From Bacteroidales bacterium (GTDB lineage: Bacteria; Bacteroidota; Bacteroidia; Bacteroidales; UBA932): a stretch of DNA of 64,000 nucleotides. The translations under genes were made by a program, and so were the position numbers. A model generated the notes under the pieces. It did not search any database, was not told the origin of the DNA, and worked only from the letters and a program-made list of their open reading frames with translations. This document shows, one piece after another, positions 36,756 to 44,647 of the stretch (positions are counted from its first letter, which is position 1; every line of letters starts with the position of its first letter). The stretch is taken from assembly GCA_017557535.1 (NCBI GenBank), contig JAFYYM010000074.1, forward strand, positions 18,245 to 82,244, written 5' to 3'.

Positions 36756-37865
36756 TCAATCAGACAGGATATCCATCAATTCCGTGTTGAACCAGACGAA
36801 TTCCTTCCCGATTCTCTCTTTGGTCAGAAGGCCCATCTCTTCAAGTGCCGAGAGATATTTCTTGGCGGTATTGACACTTTTGATCTTGTCTGAAACCAGA
36901 TTCTTCGGCCGGATATAAGGTTGCTCGAACAGTTTGGGAATATCTAACCGGGGAACAGCGTTTTTCTTTTCTCGGACGAGGTTTTCGGTTTTTTCCATCA
37001 AGGCTCGGATCCGGTTGATTTTGTCCGTCGTATATTCGGTCGTCTGATTTACCGCTTCCAGCATGAACATAATCCACTGTTTCCATCTTCTGGTCCCCGT
37101 TACTTCACCAAGGGCTTGATAATAAGCATCCTTGTTTTGCAGGATATAGGCGCTCAAGAACAGTATGGGAAGATCCAGCAGCTTTTTCTGGATCAAATAC
37201 AGGATACACAGGATTCTGCCGGTGCGGCCATTACCATCCCGGAACGGGTGGATCGCTTCAAACTGGTAATGGGCCAATGCCATTTTCAGGAGGGGGTCTA
37301 TGGGAAACCGTACGTCATCATTCAGGAACGAGACCAGATTATCCATCTTTTTCTCGACCACACCCTTGCCTCTTGGCGGTGTATAGACGGTATCGGCAAG
37401 AAGGGAACCCCACCCCCGTTTTTTGATGACGGTCTCGGCCTGATACGGGCGGATCCCATCCCGAGTCCGCTTGACCTCGCGGTAAATGTTGATGATGGTG
37501 TTCACGGTCAATTCACCCTCGCGGGAGATGTCTTGGAACCCCTTCCAGAGCGCCTCTCGGTAATGGAGGATCTCCTTGGCCGGGCCGTCCAGATAATCAC
37601 TTTCCTGATAAGAAAGAGTCCTGTATAACTCATCGTCGGTTGTGAAGATGTTCTCAATGGCGCTACTGGCCTTTGCCTCGCGGAGGGCTATGGTATTCAC
37701 AAACAGGGACTGATTTGGCAATGTCGATGCAAGTCCCTTCAACTCGGCAAGCCTCCGGCTCGCCTGAAGGAGTCTCGTACGTACATCTTCATCCAGATAC
37801 TCTTCCGCCCCTGGCGGCAGGGGAGGGAGTTGGTTATAGGGTACGTTCCGGTCGTGAGGTTCCAT
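36756..37865 (-). CDS. Fic-domain protein (AMPylase type) with C-terminal winged helix
   Basis: 369 residues from ATG 37865. The Fic active-site loop HPFRDGNGRTGR is intact, so transfer of AMP or a related group to a target hydroxyl is expected. An inhibitory-helix motif SSAIEN near residue 67 (pattern S/TxxxE-G/N) precedes the Fic core, which makes it a class II, self-inhibited enzyme. The C-terminus (NTAKKYLSALEEMGLLTKERIGKEFVWFN) is a winged-helix DNA-binding domain. An earlier Met at 37886 would lie upstream of the predicted transcript start. The gene stands alone between two tRNA 3'-end repeats, behind a palindromic operator. Confidence 0.92.
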   Translation of the reverse strand: MEPHDRNVPYNQLPPLPPGAEEYLDEDVRTRLLQASRRLAELKGLASTLPNQSLFVNTIALREAKASSAIENIFTTDDELYRTLSYQESDYLDGPAKEILHYREALWKGFQDISREGELTVNTIINIYREVKRTRDGIRPYQAETVIKKRGWGSLLADTVYTPPRGKGVVEKKMDNLVSFLNDDVRFPIDPLLKMALAHYQFEAIHPFRDGNGRTGRILCILYLIQKKLLDLPILFLSAYILQNKDAYYQALGEVTGTRRWKQWIMFMLEAVNQTTEYTTDKINRIRALMEKTENLVREKKNAVPRLDIPKLFEQPYIRPKNLVSDKIKSVNTAKKYLSALEEMGLLTKERIGKEFVWFNTELMDILSD

Positions 37866-37883
37866 TTTTGACAGGTTTTCTTT

Positions 37884-37916
37884 CAAGTGTCAAAAATAGC
37901 AAGATTTTGACACTTG
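37884..37916 (-). promoter_or_regulatory. Palindromic operator overlapping the fic promoter
   Basis: Perfect 12-bp inverted repeats (caagtgtcaaaa and ttttgacacttg) are separated by 9 bases. On the minus strand the box TATTTTTG (37898-37891) sits across the proximal arm, so a bound repressor would cover the -7 element. A third half-site, ttttgaca, occurs at 37866-37873 just before the ATG. The Fic protein's own winged helix is the obvious candidate regulator. Confidence 0.75.
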
Positions 37917-38016
37917 CGCAAATAACTGTCATATTTTTTTCATCGTTAAGGCCTCTTTTCTCCGACTGCCGTTTTTGGTTCACCTGCCCCACAACGACCT
38001 GCAGGGCAGATTCGCC

Positions 38017-38051
38017 AAAACAAAAAGGGCCTTTGCGACCGGCAAAGACCC
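38017..38051 (-). terminator. Intrinsic terminator linked to the middle tRNA-end copy
   Basis: On the minus strand gggtctttgc and gcaaaggccc pair over 10 positions with one mismatch and are followed by TTTTTGTTTT. It lies just downstream of the tRNA 3'-end copy at 38061 and looks like an original tRNA-Gly terminator now cut off from its gene. Confidence 0.75.
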
Positions 38052-38080
38052 TTGGAGAGCGGAAAACGAGACTCGAGCCC
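38041..38080 (-). repeat. Detached tRNA-Gly 3'-end copy, middle attachment-type repeat
   Basis: Bases 38061-38076 match the tRNA-Gly 3' end exactly for 16 bases, then diverge. The adjoining cttggagag is shared with the copy at 36720 but not with the intact tRNA. The two outer copies therefore bracket the Fic gene, while this copy and the intact tRNA bracket a 160-bp segment without genes. Confidence 0.7.
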
Positions 38081-38196
38081 GAGGCTGCGCCTCGGACTTC
38101 CTCGCGCCATTCATGACCCCTCAGGCTTCGCTGTCGCTCAGCCAGCTCCCCTATTACAGGGGAGCGTTCGGGGGCGCTCGTGCGGGTCTCTTCCTT
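38078..38196. repeat. Palindrome-bearing gene-free insert next to tRNA-Gly
   Basis: This part of the longest gene-free stretch (37887-38236) is GC-rich and holds two perfect hairpins: 38079-38095 (7-bp stem, 3-base loop) and 38145-38165 (8-bp stem gctcccct / aggggagc, 5-base loop). No ORF is credible. Position between two tRNA 3'-end repeats suggests a small non-autonomous element or a recombination remnant. Confidence 0.5.
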
Positions 38197-38229
38197 CAAC
38201 GAAAAACGACAGCCGTGAAGGCTGTCGTT
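38197..38229 (-). terminator. Terminator of the tRNA-Gly gene
   Basis: On the minus strand aacgacagcc and ggctgtcgtt form a perfect 10-bp stem with a 5-base loop, followed by TTTCGTT. It starts 8 bases after the tRNA 3' end. Confidence 0.85.
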
Positions 38230-38236
38230 ATCGTTG

Positions 38237-38309
<73 letters not shown>

Positions 38310-38353
38310 AGTATTTTGTAGTCACCTACTCCCGTTTTGGTGAATCAGGACTG

Positions 38354-38383
38354 CAAAGATACGACAATTTTCTTAACGAGCAA
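38354..38383 (-). promoter_or_regulatory. Promoter of tRNA-Gly
   Basis: Minus strand: TTG (38383-38381), 19-base spacer, then TATCTTTG (38361-38354), a full match to the Bacteroidota -33/-7 consensus. It ends 44 bases before the mature tRNA 5' end. This is the clearest promoter in the window. Confidence 0.8.
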
Positions 38384-38393
38384 GTTTTTTTTA

Positions 38394-39203
38394 TTATTTT
38401 CTTATCGGTTCGATAATGATATTCCTGTATTCGATGGCGTGGAATTCACTTTGGAGCTGGATACGTCCACCGCTGGGTTTGAGATCGAACAACTTCAGAA
38501 CTGTGACACCGTTGAGGATATATTCCGCCGTGTCACCGTCACATATCAGCTCTGCGGTGTTCCATTCACCATATTCCTTCTCCGGCCAGACAGAAGGCTG
38601 GTTTGAGATGTCCTTCCACGTGGGGTCATAAGTCTTGCTGTTGACACGGCCGTTTTTGAGCTCCTTCAGCTTGCCATCCGGATCCCATCGGTCAAGCTCA
38701 TCCACATACGCCTTTGCCGAAAGGTGTCCCTTGTACTCTGGATTCGAATCCACTATTATCAAGTCCCCGCTCCTTCCTTGGATGATATTGTATTCGAAAG
38801 AGAGATGCCACGTGTCTTTTGTTCCGCTCCCCTCGGGTCCGACACAATGGAAAAGCAACCCTCCGTCAGCCGTCTTTCCTATTCGGCTCGCATAGGCGTC
38901 ACCGACAAACCGGAACTCCAGGGTAAGATGATAGTCTTTATAAGCCTTTTTAGTCGTGCAACCGCCCAAGGCCTTGCCATTTATGCTCATGGCGCCGTCT
39001 TTCACACCAAAGACCTCATCTGGAGAGCCTTCAAGGCCCCTTGGGTTCACTTGTATGTCCCAACCTTTATAGTTTTTGCCGTTGAAAAGGGCTGTCTTCT
39101 TCCGAGGGGCTTTTGGGGTGGGATCTCCATCGAACACCTGTGCCGGGGCTGAGATGCCCATTAAGGATGCCAGAAAAAGGGCAATGAGCTTGGTCTTTTC
39201 CAT
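38394..39203 (-). CDS. DUF1080 exported protein (3-keto-disaccharide hydrolase family)
   Basis: 269 residues with a signal peptide (LFLASLMGISAPAQ). The family fold is shown by TALFNGKNYKGWDIQ, DGGLLFHCVGPEG, WNTAELICDGDTAEYILNG and the closing GGRIQLQSEFHAIEYRNI. This member is longer than the lipoprotein at 22991 and has an extra Lys/Asp-rich segment in the middle. It is monocistronic, divergent from the acetylesterase-like gene, and ends 85 bases upstream of tRNA-Gly. Substrate unknown; the family acts on 3-keto-glycosides. Confidence 0.85.
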   Translation of the reverse strand: MEKTKLIALFLASLMGISAPAQVFDGDPTPKAPRKKTALFNGKNYKGWDIQVNPRGLEGSPDEVFGVKDGAMSINGKALGGCTTKKAYKDYHLTLEFRFVGDAYASRIGKTADGGLLFHCVGPEGSGTKDTWHLSFEYNIIQGRSGDLIIVDSNPEYKGHLSAKAYVDELDRWDPDGKLKELKNGRVNSKTYDPTWKDISNQPSVWPEKEYGEWNTAELICDGDTAEYILNGVTVLKLFDLKPSGGRIQLQSEFHAIEYRNIIIEPIRK

Positions 39204-39229
39204 AAATACCTAATTGTTTGTTCTTTACG

Positions 39230-39265
39230 CAAAGATAATTATTTCGGAATCATTGAGTATATTTG
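39230..39265. promoter_or_regulatory. Divergent promoter pair
   Basis: In the 86-base gap two boxes face apart: TATCTTTG on the minus strand (39237-39230) for the DUF1080 gene and TATATTTG on the plus strand (39258-39265) for the esterase gene. Both match TAnnTTTG; -33 elements are weak. Confidence 0.6.
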
Positions 39266-39289
39266 TGTCTAGTAATAACCAATCCATAA

Positions 39290-40735
39290 ATGATTATGAG
39301 AAAATACATTCTTCCGCTGGCTTTGGCTTTGATCGGGACAATACATCTCGACGCCAAAGTGACCCTCCCGTCATTCTTCAGCGATAATATGGTTCTACAG
39401 CGCAACACTGAGGCCGCTATCTGGGGCTGGACTGACACCGGTGGTAAAGTCACGATCACAACCACCTGGACCGGGGTCAAATTCACCGCCACACCTGATG
39501 CTGATGGAAAATGGATAACCAGGATCCCGACTCCCGAGGCAGGAGGTCCTTACAAGATATTCATCTCAGACGGAGACAAATCTGAAAGATGCGAGCTTAA
39601 GAATGTCTTGATTGGTGAGGTCTGGTTCTGTTCCGGCCAGTCCAATATGGAGATGCCGGTCCGGGGATATGGCGGACAGCCGGCCGCAGGAGGGGCGGAC
39701 ATGATCATCAAGGCCAAGGCCAAGACCCCGATCAGGATCTGTAACATAACCAGGAAGGCATCCCTGACTCCGCTCCAGGAGTGTGAGGGATCATGGATGG
39801 AGCATACCCCCGAGGCGGTGGCACCGACCAGCGCCACAGCGTATTTCTTCGCCTCCAAGCTTCAGGAGATCCTGGATATTCCGGTAGGTATAATCGTCTC
39901 TTGCTGGGGAGGATCCACGATTGAGACATGGATGAGCCGCGAGACTCTGGCCTCCAAGTTCGGGCAGGAGTTCGACCTTTCTTTCCTGGACGGGAGTGAG
40001 CTAAAATCGCCCCAGTTCCAGACCCCTTGCACCCTTTTCAACGGACAGGTTGCCCCTCTGGTTCCCTTCTCCATCGGCGGGATGATCTGGTATCAGGGGG
40101 AGGCCAACAGAGGCCGTTGCGAACAGTACATCAGGCTTCAGAAGGCCTATGTCGAGATGATGCGCGATCTTTTCGAGAGCCCTGACGCTCCTTTCTATTT
40201 CGTCCAGATCGCCCCCTATCCCTATGGCGAACCAGACGGATGGACCTCCGGATATTTCTGCGAGGCGCAGCGCAAGTCGGTTGACGTGATCCCTAACAGC
40301 GGGATGGCTGCCACCGTCGACATCGGTGAGTTCGGCACCATCCATCCCTGCAAGAAGCAGGAGGTCGGCAACCGTCTCGCCTACTTGGCTCTTGTCAAGC
40401 ATTACGGGTTCAAGGGAATCAACCCTGAGTCTCCTTCTTATGAGAGCGTCAAATTCGAGAATGGAGAGGCTGTCGTGACGTTCAAGATGGACGACCGCGG
40501 CTTGTCGCCGGGCGGAGTCAATGTCGAAGGTTTCGAGATCGCTGGTGCGGACAAGGTCTTCCATCCCGCTTCCGCCCATGTGGAGCTCTGGAACAACAAG
40601 GTGGTTGTCAGCAGCCCGGATGTCCCCGACCCTGTCGCCGTGAGATATTGTTTCAGGAACTGGGGAGTCGGGACGCTCTTCAACAACTACGGCATCCCAG
40701 TGGGGCCTTTCCGTACGGATGATTGGAATCTTTAG
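39290..40735 (+). CDS. Sialate O-acetylesterase-like exported esterase
   Basis: 481 residues (479 if the ATG at 39296 is used). A signal peptide ends around LDAK. The SGNH/SASA core is visible: nucleophile Ser in WFCSGQSNMEMP, the WYQGEAN block with its oxyanion Asn, and the Asp/His region DIGEFGTIHPCKKQEVGNRLA. An N-terminal beta domain (residues 25-105) and a C-terminal beta domain flank it, the usual layout of Bacteroidota enzymes. It removes O-acetyl groups from sialic acids or other sugars in the periplasm. The LolA-like gene follows after 17 bases. Confidence 0.9.
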   Translation: MIMRKYILPLALALIGTIHLDAKVTLPSFFSDNMVLQRNTEAAIWGWTDTGGKVTITTTWTGVKFTATPDADGKWITRIPTPEAGGPYKIFISDGDKSERCELKNVLIGEVWFCSGQSNMEMPVRGYGGQPAAGGADMIIKAKAKTPIRICNITRKASLTPLQECEGSWMEHTPEAVAPTSATAYFFASKLQEILDIPVGIIVSCWGGSTIETWMSRETLASKFGQEFDLSFLDGSELKSPQFQTPCTLFNGQVAPLVPFSIGGMIWYQGEANRGRCEQYIRLQKAYVEMMRDLFESPDAPFYFVQIAPYPYGEPDGWTSGYFCEAQRKSVDVIPNSGMAATVDIGEFGTIHPCKKQEVGNRLAYLALVKHYGFKGINPESPSYESVKFENGEAVVTFKMDDRGLSPGGVNVEGFEIAGADKVFHPASAHVELWNNKVVVSSPDVPDPVAVRYCFRNWGVGTLFNNYGIPVGPFRTDDWNL

Positions 40736-40752
40736 CTTTACGATAAAATATT

Positions 40753-41367
40753 ATGAGACGTTTGTTTTTGGGGCTTTTCGCGATGATCGCCTTCGCTTTT
40801 GCCGCCTCAGCCCAGACGGCCGATGAGATCATCGCCAGGATGGACAAGGAGGTAGAGAAAGGTGAGACCAAGGGTCTCGCCATGACTATGAGCATGAAGA
40901 TACCTGTCGTGGGTGAGTTTTCGTCAAGGATCAAGTCATTGGGTGACAACAGCTACGCCGAGTCTATGGTGAAAGGTGAAAAAATCCAGATCTGGTCCGA
41001 CAAGAAGACTAACTGGACATATAACTCAAAAGGCAATGAGGTGGTCATCGAGAACAGCAAGGCCGGCGATAACAATGAGCAAGACATGGTCAAGGGCTTG
41101 ACGGAAGGGTACAAGGCGACTCTCAAGAAGGAGACGGTCGACACCTGGGTGATCAAGTGTGACAAACTGAAGAGCAACGAGGACAAGGATGACCCGAATA
41201 CAATGGACCTGGTGGTGTCCAAGGAGACCTATCTGCCCGTGAGACTGAGCACTAAAATAAAAATGGTGAAGGTGTCTATGACCAACTTCACCATAGGAGT
41301 ATCCCCTGAGGAGGTCAAATATGATCCCTCCGCTTTCAAGGATGCGAAGATCACCGACAAACGTTGA
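40753..41367 (+). CDS. LolA-like periplasmic lipoprotein carrier
   Basis: 204 residues with a signal peptide ending FAASAQ. The opening helix TADEIIARMDKEVEKGE and the long antiparallel strands (FSSRIKSLGDNSYAESMV, KIQIWSDKKTNWTYN, DLVVSKETYLPVRLST) fit the LolA/LolB half-barrel fold. LolA moves lipoproteins across the periplasm, but many Bacteroidota carry several paralogues with other roles. It sits 17 bases after the esterase gene and converges on pheS. Confidence 0.7.
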   Translation: MRRLFLGLFAMIAFAFAASAQTADEIIARMDKEVEKGETKGLAMTMSMKIPVVGEFSSRIKSLGDNSYAESMVKGEKIQIWSDKKTNWTYNSKGNEVVIENSKAGDNNEQDMVKGLTEGYKATLKKETVDTWVIKCDKLKSNEDKDDPNTMDLVVSKETYLPVRLSTKIKMVKVSMTNFTIGVSPEEVKYDPSAFKDAKITDKR

Positions 41368-41391
41368 CCTTATATACGTGCTCCAGGATTG

Positions 41392-42426
41392 TCAGACCTC
41401 TATGGATGTCTTGAATTGAGACAGGAAACGGAGGTCGTTCTCGAAATAATGACGGAGGTCGTTGACCTGCCATTTCAACATCGCGATTCGCTCGAGGCCC
41501 ATGCCGAAAGCGAATCCGCTGTATTTCTTGCTATCTATTCCTGAAGCCTCAAGGACGTTCGGATCGACCATTCCGCAGCCCAGGATCTCAAGCCAACCGG
41601 TACCCTTGCATATGTTGCAACCCTTTCCGTGGCAGATGTTGCAGCTGACGTCGACCTCGCTGGAAGGCTCGGTGAACGGGAAATAAGATGGCCTCATACG
41701 GATCGCCGTGTCTGGACCGAACATCTCGCGGGCGAACAGTAGAATAGCCTGCTTGAGGTCGGCGAAGGTCACGTTCTCGTCGATATACAAACCTTCGACC
41801 TGATGGAATATGCAATGCGCGCGAGCCGAGATCGCCTCATTGCGGAAAACCCTTCCGGGGCATATCACCCTGATAGGGAGCTTCATCGTCTCCATTGCCC
41901 TAACCTGGACAGAAGAGGTGTGGGTTCTCAAAAGAAGCGGATTCAGATGGCCTGCGGACACGAAGAATGTATCCTGCATATCTCTCGCCGGGTGGTTCGG
42001 GGGGAAATTGAGGGCCTCGAACACATGGTAGTCATCCTCAATCTCCGGGCCTTCGGCCACGTCATAACCGAACTTGCGGAATATGTCCACTATCTCTTGA
42101 CGGACAATCGAGACGGGATGCCTTGAGCCGAGGGCGAATGGGGTGCCGGGCATGCTCAAATCCTCTTTCGGGCCTTCGGAAGCCGCTGAGGAAGCTGTCA
42201 TATCTTTGAGTTCCTCAATCTTGGCGGTGGCGGCTTGTTTGAGCTCGTTCAGTTTCCTTCCAAACTCCCTTTTAAGGTCGGGGCTGCAAGTCCTGAATTC
42301 CTCGAACAACTTCGTGATCTCTCCCTTCTTCCCGAGAAGCCTGACCCTGGCTTCCTCAACTTCCTTGGCGTTGGCTGCCTTCAATCCGGCGACCTGCGCG
42401 AGCAACTGTTCAATCGCTTCTTTCAT
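41392..42426 (-). CDS. pheS: Phenylalanyl-tRNA synthetase alpha subunit
   Basis: 344 residues from ATG 42426, which starts the N-terminal coiled coil directly; the frame is open further upstream but there overlaps the next gene. Class II motifs are clear: GRVFRNEAISARAHCIFHQVEGL (motif 2 region), RPSYFPFTEPSSEVD and FGMGLERIAMLK (motif 3). A zinc-type insertion CNICHGKGCNIC is present as in many bacteria. It charges tRNA-Phe with PheT, which is not in the window. Confidence 0.97.
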   Translation of the reverse strand: MKEAIEQLLAQVAGLKAANAKEVEEARVRLLGKKGEITKLFEEFRTCSPDLKREFGRKLNELKQAATAKIEELKDMTASSAASEGPKEDLSMPGTPFALGSRHPVSIVRQEIVDIFRKFGYDVAEGPEIEDDYHVFEALNFPPNHPARDMQDTFFVSAGHLNPLLLRTHTSSVQVRAMETMKLPIRVICPGRVFRNEAISARAHCIFHQVEGLYIDENVTFADLKQAILLFAREMFGPDTAIRMRPSYFPFTEPSSEVDVSCNICHGKGCNICKGTGWLEILGCGMVDPNVLEASGIDSKKYSGFAFGMGLERIAMLKWQVNDLRHYFENDLRFLSQFKTSIEV

Positions 42427-42443
42427 ATATCTCTTAAAGAAAT

Positions 42444-42842
42444 TTACTTCATTTTCCTTTTGTCCCTGGCTTTCTTCTCCCTGGCAGCCCCTGCTTTGAG
42501 GTATTTTGCCCACTGTTCCTCATTAAGGATACCGTGCATGGCCTCGTAAATCTTCTCGGCCCATCTGTCGCTTGCCTGGGTGTAGAGGTCGGCGTTGGAA
42601 ACCTTGGCTTCTTGGAGAGCGTTCAGCTCCTCCTGGAGGGCATGGTAGTCGTGGTTTAGAATTGAGTCCGCATAGAAAGTCTGCCAGTCCTCGAGTTTGA
42701 GGCTGGACTCAAGTCTCTCAACCTGCTTCTGGATGTACTCATCCAACTTTTTCTCCTTTTCCTCGGGGCTCAGCTGCTCCTGTGCGAGGGCGGTTCCGAT
42801 CGAAAAGAGAAGGGCGATAGCCGCGAACAATATTTTTTTCAT
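42444..42842 (-). CDS. Small exported helical protein
   Basis: 132 residues from ATG 42842; an earlier in-frame ATG at 42866 is less likely because it lies within 5 bases of the promoter box. A signal peptide ends GTALAQ. The mature part is a highly charged helix bundle (LSPEEKEKKLDEYIQKQVERLE…) with a closing Lys/Arg-rich tail (REKKARDKRKMK). It resembles Spy/CpxP-type periplasmic helical proteins in composition only. It lies 17 bases upstream of pheS on the same strand. Function unknown. Confidence 0.7.
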   Translation of the reverse strand: MKKILFAAIALLFSIGTALAQEQLSPEEKEKKLDEYIQKQVERLESSLKLEDWQTFYADSILNHDYHALQEELNALQEAKVSNADLYTQASDRWAEKIYEAMHGILNEEQWAKYLKAGAAREKKARDKRKMK

Positions 42843-42870
42843 ATCTTTACAGTTCGTAAATATCAACAGA

Positions 42871-42878
42871 CAAAATTA
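42871..42878 (-). promoter_or_regulatory. -7 box of the small helical protein and pheS
   Basis: TAATTTTG on the minus strand fits TAnnTTTG, 28 bases before ATG 42842. pheS probably shares this transcript. Confidence 0.5.
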
Positions 42879-42901
42879 ATCAATAATCGAATAATCACAA
42901 A

Positions 42902-44647
42902 ATGACCAGGAAAGCAATCTTCGTCGCCGCTCTCGTCGCCGCTGTCCTTCTGGCCGGAGGAGTAAGGAGCAAAGCTTGTACCAACATCATTGTGACCAGG
43001 GGTGCCAGCGCCGACAATTCTAACATCGTTTCCTATGCAGCCGACTCTCATGTTCTTTACGGGGAGCTTTATTTCCATCCCGCGGCTGTTTGGAAGGCCG
43101 GTTCAATGCTGGATGTTGTGGACTGGGACTCTTACCGCCCGTTAGGCAGTATCCCTCAAGTCGCCAGAACCTACAAGACTGTCGGTAACATGAACGAGTA
43201 TCAGCTGATCATAGGCGAGACCACTTGGGGAGGCCGTAGGGAGCTTCACGACCCGGCCGGAATCATGGATTACGGCTCTCTGATCTACATAACCCTCCAA
43301 AGGGCAAAGACAGCGAGAGAGGCCATCCAGATTATAATCGACCTGGCCAATAAATATGGATACGCTTCTTCCGGCGAGTCTTTCTCCATTGCGGACAAGG
43401 ATGAGGCCTGGGTTATGGATCTGGTGGGAAAAGGTCCCGACAATAAGGGTATCAACTATGTCGCGATCAGGATCCCGGACGGTTACATCTGCTCGCACGC
43501 CAACCAGGCCCGTATCCAGACTTTCCCGCAGAACGACCCGGCCAACTGTGTTTTCGCTCCTGGAATGATCGAGTTCGCCAGGGAGAAAGGCTGGTTCAGT
43601 GGAGAGGACAAGGATTTCGATTTCACGGCCGCTTTCGGCCCGGTCGATTTCGGTGGTGCCAGAGGTTGTGACGCCCGCGCGTGGAGCGCTTTCAATATCC
43701 TGACCGGAGGAGAGTTCACTTATGAGAAAGACGGCAAGATGGTCACTGAGCCTGCCTCCGCATATTATGATTATATCACCGGGAAGGATCTTTCCAAGAG
43801 GATGCCTCTCTTCGTCAAGCCTTCCAAGAAAATCACGGTCAAGGATGTCGCTGATGCTATGAGGGATCATTTTGAGGGAACCCCGTTGGATATGACCACC
43901 GACATCGGAGCCGGCGGTAACGCTCTTCCTTACAGGTGGAGACCCATGGGTTTCTCAAAGGATGGATGGAGCTATACCAACGAGAGGGCGATAGCCACCC
44001 AGCAGACCGGTTTCTGGTTCGTCGCCCAGGCCAGGCATGACCTTCCTGACGTGATAGGAGGAATCATCTGGTTTGGCACTGATGACGCCGCGACATCCTA
44101 TGTCACCCCTATCTATTCCAACACCAACGATGTGCCTGAGTGCTTCAGGGTGGGTAACGGCAACATGCTTGAATATTCAAATACCGCTTCTTTCTGGATC
44201 AATAACCGTGTGGCGAACGATTGCTACAAGGCCTACAATATCATGGCTCCCACGGTACGCGCCGCTATCGACAAGTTCGAGAATGACCAGCTGGGCACGA
44301 AGGTTCCCGAGATGGACGCCAAAGCGCTTGCCGCCTACAATGCCATCCTTGCCAAGATCGGTAAGAAAGATCCCGAGGCCAAGGATTGGTTCGCCCCTGT
44401 GAAAAAGATGCTGACAGAATATTCTGTCGGGACCGCCCAGAAGCAGTTCGAGGATTGGGTGGCTCTCGAGGAAATGATCACCGTGAAGTTCATTGACGGC
44501 AATGTCAAGGCCCAGAATGAGGATGGGAGCTTCAAGCACTCGCAATACAATGCCGGCACTCCGGTAGGGATCACGAATCCTGGCTATACCGACAAGTGGA
44601 AAGAGGCCGTCATCAAAGATCACGGCGACGTCATCCGTGTGAGATAA
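42902..44647 (+). CDS. C69-family dipeptidase
   Basis: 581 residues. A signal peptide ends at RSKA, leaving Cys26 (ACTNIIVTRGAS) as the new N-terminal nucleophile, as in other C69 Ntn-hydrolases. Family blocks such as NEYQLIIGETTWGG, DYGSLIYITLQRAKTAREAIQ, and VGKGPDNKGINYVAIRIPDGYI are conserved. It would cleave dipeptides in the periplasm. The stop overlaps the start of the S46-like gene (TAATG at 44645), so an apparently active peptidase is co-translated with an inactive-looking one. Confidence 0.92.
   Translation: MTRKAIFVAALVAAVLLAGGVRSKACTNIIVTRGASADNSNIVSYAADSHVLYGELYFHPAAVWKAGSMLDVVDWDSYRPLGSIPQVARTYKTVGNMNEYQLIIGETTWGGRRELHDPAGIMDYGSLIYITLQRAKTAREAIQIIIDLANKYGYASSGESFSIADKDEAWVMDLVGKGPDNKGINYVAIRIPDGYICSHANQARIQTFPQNDPANCVFAPGMIEFAREKGWFSGEDKDFDFTAAFGPVDFGGARGCDARAWSAFNILTGGEFTYEKDGKMVTEPASAYYDYITGKDLSKRMPLFVKPSKKITVKDVADAMRDHFEGTPLDMTTDIGAGGNALPYRWRPMGFSKDGWSYTNERAIATQQTGFWFVAQARHDLPDVIGGIIWFGTDDAATSYVTPIYSNTNDVPECFRVGNGNMLEYSNTASFWINNRVANDCYKAYNIMAPTVRAAIDKFENDQLGTKVPEMDAKALAAYNAILAKIGKKDPEAKDWFAPVKKMLTEYSVGTAQKQFEDWVALEEMITVKFIDGNVKAQNEDGSFKHSQYNAGTPVGITNPGYTDKWKEAVIKDHGDVIRVR

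Noticed and set aside
36670-36918. Small frames crossing the tRNA-end copies (also near 37975-38298)
   Set aside because: They translate tRNA 3'-end sequence and hairpins or run antisense to fic; no protein signal.
36720-38076. Detached tRNA ends as additional full tRNA genes
   Set aside because: Only the T-arm and acceptor 3' strand are present; no anticodon arm or 5' acceptor strand can be folded.
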